From NCBI RefSeq assembly GCF_003182195.1, contig NZ_QGTM01000011.1, positions 1 through 64,000 on the forward strand: DNA of 64,000 nucleotides. The letters run 5' to 3'. Position 1 is the first letter of the stretch, and each line of letters opens with the position of its first letter. The position numbers and the translations under genes were made by a program. The stretch is from Halomonas sp. A11-A. Lineage in GTDB: Bacteria; Pseudomonadota; Gammaproteobacteria; Pseudomonadales; Halomonadaceae. Under the pieces are notes generated by a model. That model worked only from the letters and a program-made list of their open reading frames with translations. It was not told the origin of the DNA and searched no databases. Below, one piece after another: positions 44,902 through 53,917 of the stretch.

Positions 44902-46062
44902 ATGGGCATGATCGACCTCTCCCGGGTGCTGCGTCCCTACCCGGTGCGGGCGCCGGCCAGCGGGATCTCCCGGCGCCGCAGCCTGTGGGAGCGGCTCCAC
45001 CTGGACCCCTGGCTGCTGGGCATGCTGCTGGTGCTGATGGCGGCGGGCCTGGTGGTGCTCTACAGCGCCAGCGGCCAGCGCCTCGACGCGGTGATCGCCC
45101 AGGGCCTGCGCTTCGGGGTGGCCCTGGTGGTGATGTTCGCCATCGCCCAGCTCACCCCGGCCACCCTGCTGCGCTGGGCGCTGCCGGTCTATCTGCTGGG
45201 GGTGCTGCTGCTGGTGGCGGTGGAGCTCGTCGGTGACGTCGGCATGGGGGCCCAGCGCTGGCTGGTGATCCCCGGCGTCATCCGCTTCCAGCCTTCGGAG
45301 ATGATGAAGCTGGCGGTGCCGCTGATGGTGGCCGCCTACCTGAGCCGCCAGGAGCTTCCCCCGCGGCTGCGCGACATCGCGGTGTGCGGCGTGCTGATCG
45401 CCGTGCCGGTCGTGCTGATCGCCAAGCAGCCCGACCTCGGCACCTCGCTGCTGGTGACCTCGGCGGCGGTCTTCGTGGTGCTGCTGGCCGGGCTCTCCTG
45501 GCGTTTCATCGCTGCCCTGACGGTGATCGCCGCGGCGGCGCTGCCGCTGCTGTGGATGAACCTGCACAACTACCAGCGTCAGCGGGTGCTGACCTTCCTT
45601 GATCCCAACAGCGACCCCCTGGGGTCGGGCTGGAACATCATCCAGTCCACCACCGCCATCGGCAGCGGCGGGGTATTCGGTAAGGGCTGGCTGCAGGGCA
45701 CCCAGTCCCAGCTGGAGTTCCTGCCTGAGCGCCATACCGACTTCATCGTCGCCGTGCTCGGCGAGGAATTCGGCCTGGTGGGCATCGTCGCCATCCTGCT
45801 GCTCTACCTACTGATCATCAGCCGTGGCCTGTGGCTCGCCGCCGGCGCTCAGGACACCTTCGGGCGTCTGGTCGCGGGCAGCATCACCCTTACCTTTTTC
45901 ATCTACGTCTTCGTCAACGTGGGCATGGTCAGCGGCATCCTGCCGGTGGTCGGCGTGCCCCTGCCGCTGGTCAGCTACGGCGGAACCTCCAGCGTGACCT
46001 TGATGGCGGGTTTCGGTATTCTCATGGCCATTCACGCGCACCGCCGCTTGCTTCCGCGCTAG
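44902..46062 (+). CDS. mrdB: peptidoglycan glycosyltransferase RodA
   Basis: RodA (MrdB) is the SEDS-family polymerase that works with PBP2 in lateral wall growth. The 386-residue protein has about ten helices and the motifs VIPGVIRFQPSEMMKLAVPL, IAKQPDLGTSLL, LPERHTDFIVAVLGEEFG and VPLPLVSYGGTSSVTLM, which include the conserved catalytic-region aspartate. It lies 3 bases after mrdA. Confidence 0.96.
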   Translation: MGMIDLSRVLRPYPVRAPASGISRRRSLWERLHLDPWLLGMLLVLMAAGLVVLYSASGQRLDAVIAQGLRFGVALVVMFAIAQLTPATLLRWALPVYLLGVLLLVAVELVGDVGMGAQRWLVIPGVIRFQPSEMMKLAVPLMVAAYLSRQELPPRLRDIAVCGVLIAVPVVLIAKQPDLGTSLLVTSAAVFVVLLAGLSWRFIAALTVIAAAALPLLWMNLHNYQRQRVLTFLDPNSDPLGSGWNIIQSTTAIGSGGVFGKGWLQGTQSQLEFLPERHTDFIVAVLGEEFGLVGIVAILLLYLLIISRGLWLAAGAQDTFGRLVAGSITLTFFIYVFVNVGMVSGILPVVGVPLPLVSYGGTSSVTLMAGFGILMAIHAHRRLLPR

Positions 46063-46105
46063 TGCCGCTGCGGGTATCCGGCTGCCGAATCAGAGAGAGA
46101 GCTGC

Positions 46106-47164
46106 ATGTTACGGATTCGAAACCATGGCGTGAGGGCGCTGGCCGCGATGGTTGCCCTGGGCGTGTCGATGAGCCCTCTGGCGGCGGATTTCGACCCGCG
46201 CAGCCACACCGAGACGCGTCAGCTGGTCGAGGAGCTGGCCGCCAAGGGCATAGAGCGCGACTGGCTCGAGGCCGCCATGGCCTCCGCCGACTTCCAGCAG
46301 GGCGTGCTGGACGCCATGGCCGGTGCCGCCGAGCGTCGCCTGCGCTGGGACGAGTACCGCGAGATCTTCCTGCAGCCCGAGCGCATCCACCGCGGCGTCA
46401 CCTTTCTCGAGGTGCATCGCGATGCCTTCGAGCGCGCCGAGGCCGAGTATGGCGTGCCTGCCGAGGTGATCGCCGCCATCATCGGCGTCGAGACCAGCTA
46501 CGGCCGCTTCACCGGCCGCCACCGGGTGATCGACTCCCTGGCCACCCTGGCCTTCCACCACCCGACCCGGGGCGGCTTCTTCCGCGGCGAGCTGGCCGCC
46601 TTCCTCGAGATCACCCACGAGCAGGGCGTCGACCCCGGCGAGCTCACCGGCTCCTACGCCGGCGCCATGGGCTACCCGCAATTCATCCCGACCAGCTACC
46701 GCGCCTATGCGGTGGACTTCGACGGCGATGGCATCCGCGATCTCTGGACCAACCCGGTGGATGCCATCGGCAGCGTGGGCAACTACTTTGCCGAGCATGG
46801 CTGGCGAGCCGGCGAGGCGATCTATCACGATGCCGAGGGGCCCGCGACCCCGCCGGAGGCGATCGATTTCAACCGCGCCGCGCGCCCGCCAGCCGTGGCG
46901 GCGAGCGACGTCGCCGAGGCCGGGATCAGGGTGCCCGATGCCATCGACGCCGACCGTCCGCTGCTGCCGGTCTCTCTGGAGGATGGCGAGGACAATTGGC
47001 GCTACGTGCTCGGCGACCACAACTTCTACGTGATCACCCGCTACAACCACAGCCATCTCTATGCCATGGCGGTCACCGAGCTGGCCGAGGCCATCGAGGC
47101 GGCGCGGGCGCTGGATGCCCACTGGCTGCAGGCGGTGCAGGCCAACGGGGAGGGGCGGCCATGA
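46106..47164 (+). CDS. mltB: lytic murein transglycosylase B
   Basis: MltB cleaves the MurNAc-GlcNAc bond, leaving 1,6-anhydroMurNAc ends that feed recycling through Mpl. The 352-residue protein has a signal peptide (VRALAAMVALGVSMSPLAA) without a lipobox, so it may be periplasmic and soluble. The catalytic Glu129 sits in IGVETSYGRF. GAMGYPQFIPTSYR and the DGIRDLWTNPVDAIGSVGNYF segment are diagnostic. GAGAG precedes the start. It overlaps rlpA by 4 bases. Confidence 0.95.
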   Translation: MLRIRNHGVRALAAMVALGVSMSPLAADFDPRSHTETRQLVEELAAKGIERDWLEAAMASADFQQGVLDAMAGAAERRLRWDEYREIFLQPERIHRGVTFLEVHRDAFERAEAEYGVPAEVIAAIIGVETSYGRFTGRHRVIDSLATLAFHHPTRGGFFRGELAAFLEITHEQGVDPGELTGSYAGAMGYPQFIPTSYRAYAVDFDGDGIRDLWTNPVDAIGSVGNYFAEHGWRAGEAIYHDAEGPATPPEAIDFNRAARPPAVAASDVAEAGIRVPDAIDADRPLLPVSLEDGEDNWRYVLGDHNFYVITRYNHSHLYAMAVTELAEAIEAARALDAHWLQAVQANGEGRP

Positions 47165-48159
47165 GCGCGCGGCTGGGGTGGCTGGCGGCGGTCGCAGCAT
47201 CCGTGCTGCTGGCAGGCTGCGCCGGCAGCGGGGGCCAGGCCCCATCGAGCTCCTCGGAGATGCGCTCGGCGGCGCCGTCCGCTGCGCCGACCAGCGGGGG
47301 GCGCTACGCCATGTCTGGGGACGCCTATCCGATGGATCCCCCCGACGTCAGCCAGATTCCCGATGCGGTGCCGCGGCTCGAGCCGCTGTCCCGGGGCGGC
47401 AACCGGCCGACCTACGAGGTGTGGGGCAAGACCTACCAGGTGCTGCCCGATGCCCGCGGCTACGCTCGCCAGGGCACGGCCTCCTGGTACGGCGAGAAGT
47501 TTCACGGCTACGCCACCTCCAACGGCGAAATCTACGACATGTACAAGATGACCGCCGCCCACCGCTCGCTGCCGCTGCCCAGCTTCGTGCGCGTCACCAG
47601 CCTGGACAACGGCCGCTCGGTAATCGTGCGGGTCAACGACCGGGGGCCCTTCCATAACGACCGCGAGATCGACCTCTCCTATGCCGCCGCCGCGCGGCTG
47701 GGCATCCTGGAGCGCGGCACCGGGCGCGTGAAGGTGGAGGCAATCGACGTGGAGCAGTGGCTCGCCGAGAATGGCGGGGGCGGCTCCCGCAGTGCGACCG
47801 CCGCGGTCGCCCCGCCGGCCCGGCAGGCGGCGAGTCAGGTGGCCTTGGCCCCTGCGCCGCAGACCACTCCCGTGGCGTCGGCCGCCGCGCCCGCCAACGG
47901 CGCTGCCGCGTCCGGCAGCCCCGCGGATGGCCGCCCCATCTACCTCCAGATCGCCGCCCTGGGCTCCGCCGAGAGCGCCCAGGCGCTGCAGGCCAGGCTC
48001 CAGGCCGAGCTCTCCCGCCCGGTGCGGGTGGCCACCTCGACCGGCGTGCACCGGGTGCAGGTCGGCCCGCTGGCCAGCGCCGATCAGGTGGAGCCCGTGC
48101 GCGGCGAGCTTCGTCGCGCCGGGTTCGAGCAGAGCTTTGTCGTCAACGGCGCCGAGTGA
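47161..48159 (+). CDS. rlpA: septal-ring lytic transglycosylase RlpA
   Basis: RlpA of pseudomonads cleaves naked glycan strands at the septum. The gene starts at ATG 47161, overlapping the mltB stop. The 332-residue product has a lipobox (VLLAGC near residue 17), the double-psi barrel (GTASWYGEKFHGYATSNGE, then MTAAHRSLPLPSFVRVT and VRVNDRGPFHNDREIDLSYAAA) at about residues 100-195, an alanine-rich linker, and a C-terminal SPOR domain (YLQIAALGSAESAQAL) that binds denuded peptidoglycan. Confidence 0.95.
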   Translation: MSARLGWLAAVAASVLLAGCAGSGGQAPSSSSEMRSAAPSAAPTSGGRYAMSGDAYPMDPPDVSQIPDAVPRLEPLSRGGNRPTYEVWGKTYQVLPDARGYARQGTASWYGEKFHGYATSNGEIYDMYKMTAAHRSLPLPSFVRVTSLDNGRSVIVRVNDRGPFHNDREIDLSYAAAARLGILERGTGRVKVEAIDVEQWLAENGGGGSRSATAAVAPPARQAASQVALAPAPQTTPVASAAAPANGAAASGSPADGRPIYLQIAALGSAESAQALQARLQAELSRPVRVATSTGVHRVQVGPLASADQVEPVRGELRRAGFEQSFVVNGAE

Positions 48160-48206
48160 GCGGCGCTGGGTCCCTTTCCCCTGAGCGTTCCATGAGAGCT
48201 GTCCCC

Positions 48207-49421
48207 ATGAGAGAGTTGTTCTTCCTTCGCCGCCTGAGGCTGATCCCGGCGCTGCTGGCCTGCCTGCTGATGGTATCGACGCTGGCTTCGGCCCAGAGTG
48301 TGCCGGTCCCCCAGCCCCAGCCGCAGATCATGATTCCCTCGCCGCCCCAGCTGGCCGCCAACTCCTGGTTCCTGATGGATGCCGACAGCGGCCGGGTGCT
48401 GGTGGAGCACAACGCCGACGAGCGCCTGCCGCCGGCGAGCCTGACCAAGCTGATGACCGCCTACCTGGTGGAGCGCGAGCTGGACCGCGGCAACATCGCC
48501 ATGGACGACATGGTGCGGGTGAGCGAGAACGCCTGGCGCACCGGGGGTTCCAAGATGTTTATCGAGGTCGACACCCAGGTGTCGATCCGCGACCTGCTCT
48601 ACGGGATCATCATCGCCTCCGGCAACGATGCCAGCGTGGCGGTCGCCGAGCACCTGGCCGGGGGCGAGGCGCCCTTCGCTGACCTGATGAACCAGCACGC
48701 CACCCGCCTGGGGCTGCACAATACCAACTTCGCCAACGCCACCGGGCTGCCGCACCCCGAGCAGTACTCCTCGGCTCGTGACATGGCGCTGCTCTCCCAG
48801 TACATCATCAACGACTACCCCCAGCACTATGCGATGTACGCCGAGAAGTACTTCACCTACAACGATATCCGCCAGCCCAACCGCAACCGGCTGCTGTGGC
48901 GCGACCCCACGGTGGATGGCCTGAAGACTGGCTGGACCACCGAGGCGGGCTATGGCCTGGTGGCCTCCGCCAAACGTGACGGCATGCGCCTGATCTCCGT
49001 GGTGATGGGCACCACCTCCGAGGAGTCGCGCGCCCAGGAGACCCAGAAGCTGCTGAGCTACGGCTTCCGCTACTTCGAGACCCTCAAGCTGTACGACGCC
49101 GGCTCGGTGCTCAACACCCCGCGGGTGTGGGGCGGCGAGAGCAACCAGCTGCCGGTGGGCGTCGACCGCGACGTGATGATGACGGTGCCGCGGGCCCGCA
49201 ACCAGGAGCTGACCGCGCGCCTGGATATCCAGGGCGATCTGGCCGCTCCCATCGAGGCAGGCCAGCGCGTCGGCACCCTCGAGGTGCGCCTGGGCGAGGA
49301 GGTGGTCGGCGAGCAGCCCCTGGTGGCACTCGAGTCGGTGGAGGAGGGCGGCTTCGTCAAGAAGCTGCTCGACCAGGTGCGGCGCTTCTTCTCCAACCTG
49401 GTCGGCGGCTGGTTCGGCTAG
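48207..49421 (+). CDS. dacA: D-alanyl-D-alanine carboxypeptidase (PBP5/6 type)
   Basis: This enzyme trims the terminal D-Ala from pentapeptides. I use ATG 48207 (GAGAG upstream, 404 residues); ATG 48192 in the same frame is an alternative adding five residues. A signal peptide (LIPALLACLLMVSTLASA) is followed by Ser78-Leu-Thr-Lys81 in PASLTKLM, the SGN in IASGNDASV and KTGWTTEAG. The C-terminal PBP5 domain ends in the amphipathic anchor KKLLDQVRRFFSNLVGGWFG. The gene order rlpA-dacA-ybeD-lipB is conserved. Confidence 0.96.
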   Translation: MRELFFLRRLRLIPALLACLLMVSTLASAQSVPVPQPQPQIMIPSPPQLAANSWFLMDADSGRVLVEHNADERLPPASLTKLMTAYLVERELDRGNIAMDDMVRVSENAWRTGGSKMFIEVDTQVSIRDLLYGIIIASGNDASVAVAEHLAGGEAPFADLMNQHATRLGLHNTNFANATGLPHPEQYSSARDMALLSQYIINDYPQHYAMYAEKYFTYNDIRQPNRNRLLWRDPTVDGLKTGWTTEAGYGLVASAKRDGMRLISVVMGTTSEESRAQETQKLLSYGFRYFETLKLYDAGSVLNTPRVWGGESNQLPVGVDRDVMMTVPRARNQELTARLDIQGDLAAPIEAGQRVGTLEVRLGEEVVGEQPLVALESVEEGGFVKKLLDQVRRFFSNLVGGWFG

Positions 49422-49490
49422 GCCCTCGAGTGGTCTCTCTCCGGCGGGTTGCGTAAAATGACGCCATACACGTAACCCGCTGGACTTCCC

Positions 49491-49802
49491 ATGAACGACA
49501 ACTCCCTGCGCGATCTGCGCCAGCCGAGCCGCCCGGCCTCCGGCAAGCCGCCCACGATCACCTTTCCCTGCCGCTACAGCCTCAAGGTGGTGGGTGATGC
49601 CGCCGAAGACTTCGCCGCCATGGTCTGCCAGGTGGTGAGCCGCCACGACCCGGAGTTCGATGCGACCCGCCTGGAAGTGGTGGATAGCCGCAACGGCCGC
49701 TTCCAATCGGTGCGCCTGACCATCCGCGCCACCGGTGAGCCCCAGCTGCAGGCGCTGTTCGTGGAGCTCAAGGCCACCGGCCGCGTGCACATGGTGGTGT
49801 GA
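49491..49802 (+). CDS. ybeD: DUF493 family protein YbeD
   Basis: The 103-residue protein matches YbeD (DUF493), a small ferredoxin-like, ACT-resembling fold of unknown function. Typical segments are [42 protein letters not shown] and [18 protein letters not shown]. The link to lipoate genes is known only through conserved position. A -10-like TAAAAT lies at 49454-49459, suggesting a separate promoter after dacA. It overlaps lipB by 4 bases. Confidence 0.93.
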   Translation: MNDNSLRDLRQPSRPASGKPPTITFPCRYSLKVVGDAAEDFAAMVCQVVSRHDPEFDATRLEVVDSRNGRFQSVRLTIRATGEPQLQALFVELKATGRVHMVV

Positions 49803-50518
49803 TGGCCACCCCTCCCTCCGAGTTGGCCTCGGCGCCTCAGGCGCTGCCACCCATCGAGCTGCACCGCCTGGGGCGCCGCCCCTACCTGCCGGTGTGGCAG
49901 GCGATGCGGGAGCTCACCGACACCCGCGACGCCGACACCCCGGATCAGTTCTGGCTGGTGGAGCACGAGCCGGTCTTCACCCAGGGGCAGGCGGGCAAGC
50001 CCGAGCACCTGCTGATGCCCGGGGATATCCCGGTGGTGCAGACCGATCGCGGCGGCCAGGTGACCTACCATGGCCCCGGCCAGGTGGTGCTCTATCCGCT
50101 GATCGACGTGCGTCGCTCGCGCCTTGGCGTGCGTGACCTGGTGAGCGGGCTCGAGAACGCCGTGATCGCGCTGCTGGCGGAGTACGGCATCGCGGCCCGG
50201 GCGCGCCCCGATGCGCCGGGCGTCTACGTGACGACGGGCATGGGCGAGGCCAAGATCGCCTCGCTGGGGCTGCGCATCCGGCGCGGCGGCAGCTTCCACG
50301 GGGTGGCGCTCAACGTCGACGGCGACCTCACCCCCTTCCTGCGCATCAACCCCTGCGGCTATGCCGGCATGGCGATGACGCGCCTGGCGGATCTGGTCGC
50401 CGAAGATGCCGGCGTGGCGACGCCCGGCGTGGCGACGCCCGGCGTGGAGGAGATAGGCGAGCGCCTGGCCCGGTGCCTGGCGCTCGAGCTGGGCAGGGAG
50501 CTGATCAGCCGACGTTGA
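49799..50518 (+). CDS. lipB: octanoyltransferase LipB
   Basis: LipB transfers octanoate from ACP to lipoyl domains. The 239-residue enzyme has the catalytic pair Lys152 ([12 protein letters not shown]) and Cys186 (INPCGYAGM), 34 residues apart as in E. coli, and [21 protein letters not shown]. Near residue 205 a perfect 15-base tandem repeat encodes GVATP twice. The last 14 bases overlap the convergent lipA. Confidence 0.96.
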   Translation: MMATPPSELASAPQALPPIELHRLGRRPYLPVWQAMRELTDTRDADTPDQFWLVEHEPVFTQGQAGKPEHLLMPGDIPVVQTDRGGQVTYHGPGQVVLYPLIDVRRSRLGVRDLVSGLENAVIALLAEYGIAARARPDAPGVYVTTGMGEAKIASLGLRIRRGGSFHGVALNVDGDLTPFLRINPCGYAGMAMTRLADLVAEDAGVATPGVATPGVEEIGERLARCLALELGRELISRR

Positions 50519-51560
50519 TGGCGTCGATGCGGTCGGGGTCGGGCGCCTGGCCCGGCACCGGGGCCGGCGCGGAGAGGCCCAGGTTGTTCTTCTCGAAGAC
50601 CCGGTCGGCGCGGTAGCTGGAGCGCACCAGCGGCCCTGCCGCCACCTCCATGAAGCCCTTCTCCAGGCCGATCTGGCGATAGCGCTCGAACTCCTCGGGG
50701 GAGACCCAGCGCTCCACCGCCAGGTGGTTGCGGGTGGGGCGCAGATACTGACCCAGCGTGACGATATCCACGCCGATCTCGCGCAGGTCGTCGAAGGTGG
50801 CCAGGATCTCCTCGTCGGTCTCGCCCAGGCCCAGCATCAGGCTGGTCTTGGTGAGTACCGCAGGGTTGTGGCGCTTGGCGTGGGCCAGCACGTCCAGGGT
50901 CTTGCGATAGCCGGCGCGGGGGTCACGCACCTTGTGGGTCAGGCGCTCGACGGTCTCGACGTTCTGGGCGAACACCTCGAGGCCGGAGTCGACCACCTGC
51001 TCGATGGCCGCGTGGACGCCGTCGAAGTCCGGGGTCAGCGCCTCCACCACCACCTCGGGGGTGTTGGCCTTGATGGCGCGGATGCAGGCCGCATAGTGGG
51101 CGGCGCCGCCGTCGTCGAGGTCGTCGCGGTCCACCGAGGTGAGCACCACGTAGCGCAGCCCCATCAGCTCCACCGACTTGGCGGTGTTGGCCGGCTCCTC
51201 GGCGTCCAGCCAGCCCCCGGGATTGCCGGTATCCACGGCGCAGAAGCGGCAGGCGCGAGTGCAGACCGAGCCCATCAACATGATGGTGGCGGTGCCGTTG
51301 CTCCAGCACTCGCCCATGTTGGGACAGTGGGACTCGGCGCACACGGTGCTCAGACGGTGCTCGCTGACGTTGCGCTTGACGGCCTCGAAGCGTTCGCCGC
51401 CGGGAATCTGGGCGCGCAGCCACTTGGGCTTGCGCCCCGGGTCGGCGGCCTGCTCTTCCGGCTCTCGGCGCTGCTTGATGCCGTCCTTGATGGCGGCAAA
51501 GCCGTGCTGGGTGCGGAACTTCTCGCCGCTGGGGACGTGTTTCGAGGTCTTGTCGCTCAT
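50505..51560 (-). CDS. lipA: lipoyl synthase
   Basis: LipA inserts two sulphurs into octanoyl-lipoyl domains by radical-SAM chemistry. The 351-residue protein has the auxiliary-cluster cysteines 74, 79 and 85 ([12 protein letters not shown]) and the radical-SAM cysteines 100, 104 and 107 (CTRACRFC). RSSYRAD, with the auxiliary-cluster serine, lies near the C terminus. It is convergent with lipB, where many relatives place it downstream in the same direction. Confidence 0.97.
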   Translation of the reverse strand: MSDKTSKHVPSGEKFRTQHGFAAIKDGIKQRREPEEQAADPGRKPKWLRAQIPGGERFEAVKRNVSEHRLSTVCAESHCPNMGECWSNGTATIMLMGSVCTRACRFCAVDTGNPGGWLDAEEPANTAKSVELMGLRYVVLTSVDRDDLDDGGAAHYAACIRAIKANTPEVVVEALTPDFDGVHAAIEQVVDSGLEVFAQNVETVERLTHKVRDPRAGYRKTLDVLAHAKRHNPAVLTKTSLMLGLGETDEEILATFDDLREIGVDIVTLGQYLRPTRNHLAVERWVSPEEFERYRQIGLEKGFMEVAAGPLVRSSYRADRVFEKNNLGLSAPAPVPGQAPDPDRIDAINVG

Positions 51561-51759
51561 TCGGGTGTGAGCCCCTTCGCTCGGCGGCCGCCCGGCGTGC
51601 GGGCGATGGCGGCATCGGCTGCCGGCAGGCCGCGTCGGGCGTGCTGATGGTTACTGGGTGTCGGGCCCACAATCTACCATAGTCGCAGGAGCCAGGCATC
51701 GTTCGGGCGCGTCGTCCCGCCTGGCCTTGACCTGGCTCAGGGGGGGAATCAGAGGTGGA

Positions 51760-52743
51760 TCAGGAGCTCAGCGGCAGGCAGACCACGTCGTGATTGGGCA
51801 GCGGGCGGGGCGGCGCCTGGAAGTGGGCGTGGAACGCCGCCAGGTGCTCGCGCACGAAGCGCAGGAACAGCTCGGTGACCGGGGTGGGAAAGCGCTCCCG
51901 GGGGTAGACGGTGCACCAGGAGTGGCGCAGCGGGAAGCCGGGCAGGGCGAGCTCCTCGAGCAGGCCGGCCGCAAGCTCCAGGCGCACTGCCAGGCGCGGC
52001 AGCACGGCGACCCCCAGTTGGGTCATCACCCCCTGCTTGACGGCCTCGTTGGTGCCGAGCTCGATGCGATGGGCCAGGCTCACGTCCTGGGCGGCGGCCA
52101 GCTCCTCGAAGGCGCTGCGCACGCCGGAGCCGGGCTCGCGCATCAGCACGTAGTGGCGGGCGAAGTCCTCGAGGGTGGGCGAGCTGGCCTGGAGCAGCGG
52201 ATGGCCGGGCCAGACCAGCGGGATCATCTCGTTGTCGAGGATCGGCATGATCACCAGGTCGCTGTCGTCGGGCACCCGGGCCATAATCACCAGGTCGTCG
52301 CGCTGCTCGGCCAGGCGCTCCAGGGCCTGGCTGCGGTTGCACACCTTGAGGCGAACCTGGATGTTGGGGTAGTGGGCACGAAAGCGCGCCAGCAGATGGG
52401 GCACCACGTACTGGGCGGTGGAGACCGCCGCCAGATTGAGCTCGCCGCGGATGGTGCCGGACATGTCCGAGAGCGCCATCTGCAGCCGCGAGACCTGGCC
52501 GAAGATGGCCCGCACCGAGGCCGCCAGGGCGTCGGCCGCCGGCAGCACATGGAGGGTCTTGCCGGCATACTTGAACAGCGGCTGCCCGAGCGCCTGCTCC
52601 AGTTGGCGGATCTGGGCGCTGACCGCGGGCTGCGTCAGTCCCAGCTGCTCCGCCGCTCGGGAGTAGGAGTGCTGATCGTGAACCGCCTGGAATACCTGCA
52701 GCTGGCGGAAGGTCAACTTGTTGAGCAGCTTGGGAGTGGTCAT
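51760..52743 (-). CDS. LysR family transcriptional regulator (CbbR-like)
   Basis: The 327-residue protein has an N-terminal LysR helix-turn-helix (LTFRQLQVFQAVHDQHSYSRAAEQLGLTQPAVSAQIRQLEQ) and a periplasmic-binding-like effector domain from about residue 95. TFRQLQVF...VSAQIRQLE and the PPRPLPNHDV tail recall the CbbR/RbcR branch, but no RuBisCO genes are present. It is divergent from the carboxylase-like gene (about 100 bases apart) and may regulate it. Confidence 0.88.
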   Translation of the reverse strand: MTTPKLLNKLTFRQLQVFQAVHDQHSYSRAAEQLGLTQPAVSAQIRQLEQALGQPLFKYAGKTLHVLPAADALAASVRAIFGQVSRLQMALSDMSGTIRGELNLAAVSTAQYVVPHLLARFRAHYPNIQVRLKVCNRSQALERLAEQRDDLVIMARVPDDSDLVIMPILDNEMIPLVWPGHPLLQASSPTLEDFARHYVLMREPGSGVRSAFEELAAAQDVSLAHRIELGTNEAVKQGVMTQLGVAVLPRLAVRLELAAGLLEELALPGFPLRHSWCTVYPRERFPTPVTELFLRFVREHLAAFHAHFQAPPRPLPNHDVVCLPLSS

Positions 52744-52843
52744 GATCGCCTGCCGGATGGACGCCGTCGGCCTCTTGTCGGTCCGTGATCCATGCTAGCA
52801 CCGCCGCCCCCGCCGGGGCCACCGCCAAGGAGGCAAGTGCCAC

Positions 52844-53791
52844 GTGAACAGCTTCACGCTTTCCGGTTCCGCGGGGAGCCCGCCCCGCCTCGCCCTGGCC
52901 GCCGTCGGGCTCGCCGGCCTGCGGGTACGCCAGGCCGCCGCCGAGCTGGGCCTGGCCTGCCTGGCGGCCATCACCCCCGACGAGCCCGCCGAGGCGCTGG
53001 TGGCGCGCGCCCTGAGTGCCGGCTGCACGGCGCTTCACCCCGGCGAGGCCGACACCCGCCGTCAGCTGGCGCTGGCCAGGGCCTGTCGGGCCGCCGGGCT
53101 CCCCTTCGTGGGGCCTCGCCTCGCGCTGATCGAGGCGATGCAGGATGGCGCGGCGGTGCGGACCCTGCTGCGCGAGGCGGGAGTCCCCCTGGCGGAGGCG
53201 GGCGCGCCGGGACGCCGGGTCGAGCTGGCGGTGCTCGGCGACCGCCTCGGCCGGGTGCGCTGGCTGGCGGTGCGGGAAGCGCTGGGGCCGGGCCTGGTGC
53301 GCGCCCCGGTGGCCTGGCTGACGCCTGAGCAGCGCACCTATCTTGGCCAGCTCGCTCTCCAGGGGCTCGCCGCCCTGGAGCTGCGGGGGCTCGTGACCCT
53401 GGGCTTTGCGCTGCAGGAGAACCGGCTGGGCTTCTGCGACATGCGCCCCGGGCTCTGTGGCCGGGAGGCGATGGACGAGGCCCTGACCGGGCTGGATCCG
53501 GTGGTGGTTCAGCTGCGCCTGGCAGCCGGCGACCGGCTACGGGACCGCCAGGCGGCCCTGGCCCCCCGCGGCCATGCCCTGCAGTGGCGCCTGGTTCCCG
53601 CAGCGGCCACCGGGATCAGCGGCGGGCCCGGCCTGCGCCTGGACCGCGCCCCCGAGACCGGGGGCGAGGGGCGTCTCACGGCCTGGGGGCGCACGCCCGA
53701 GGAGGCTCTGCGCCGCGGGCGGCGGGGCCTGGAGGAGCTGCTGGGGGTGGAGGAGGCCGCCGCGCTGATGCGCCCGCTGGGCGTCGATTAG
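52844..53791 (+). CDS. degenerate biotin-carboxylase-like protein
   Basis: The 315-residue protein follows AccC domain order but is about 130 residues shorter. The N-terminal subdomain is kept: LRVRQAAAELGLACLAAITPD, TALHPGEADTRRQ, and GLPFVGPRLALIEAMQDGAAV, matching AccC's [18 protein letters not shown]. The ATP-grasp glycine loop is gone. VELAVLGDRLGRVRWL matches [16 protein letters not shown]. AccC's catalytic [15 protein letters not shown] corresponds to DMRPGLCGREAMDEA, and VVVQLRLAAGDRL matches [14 protein letters not shown]. With the ATP site and catalytic residues lost, it should not carboxylate biotin. A regulatory or binding role is inferred. Confidence 0.7.
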   Translation: MNSFTLSGSAGSPPRLALAAVGLAGLRVRQAAAELGLACLAAITPDEPAEALVARALSAGCTALHPGEADTRRQLALARACRAAGLPFVGPRLALIEAMQDGAAVRTLLREAGVPLAEAGAPGRRVELAVLGDRLGRVRWLAVREALGPGLVRAPVAWLTPEQRTYLGQLALQGLAALELRGLVTLGFALQENRLGFCDMRPGLCGREAMDEALTGLDPVVVQLRLAAGDRLRDRQAALAPRGHALQWRLVPAAATGISGGPGLRLDRAPETGGEGRLTAWGRTPEEALRRGRRGLEELLGVEEAAALMRPLGVD

Positions 53792-53842
53792 GCGTGCCCG
53801 TCACGGAGTTTTCACTCGCCGGGGCGTCGATATTGCGTTATA

Positions 53843-53853
53843 TTGCACTGCAA
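53843..53853. promoter_or_regulatory. PhaR-like palindrome before the DUF3141 gene
   Basis: TTGCACTGCAA is an 11-base palindrome 65 bases before the DUF3141 start. It follows a direct repeat of TATTGC (53831 and 53841) and a -10-like TATATT (53841-53846 region). PhaR repressors of PHA genes bind TGC-rich sites such as CTGC-N3-4-GCAG, so the resemblance is partial. Confidence 0.35.
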
Positions 53854-53917
53854 CAAACGGCGTGGAATCTCCACGCTCTGTTTCTCCTCCCTCTGACCGA
53901 ATTGCCAGGAGCTCGCG

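Noticed and set aside
42424..45735. A 1,103-codon open frame on the minus strand
   Set aside because: It lies antisense to rlmH, mrdA and rodA, which have full motif support. Its product is a GC-driven H/Q/G/R-rich shadow without domains.
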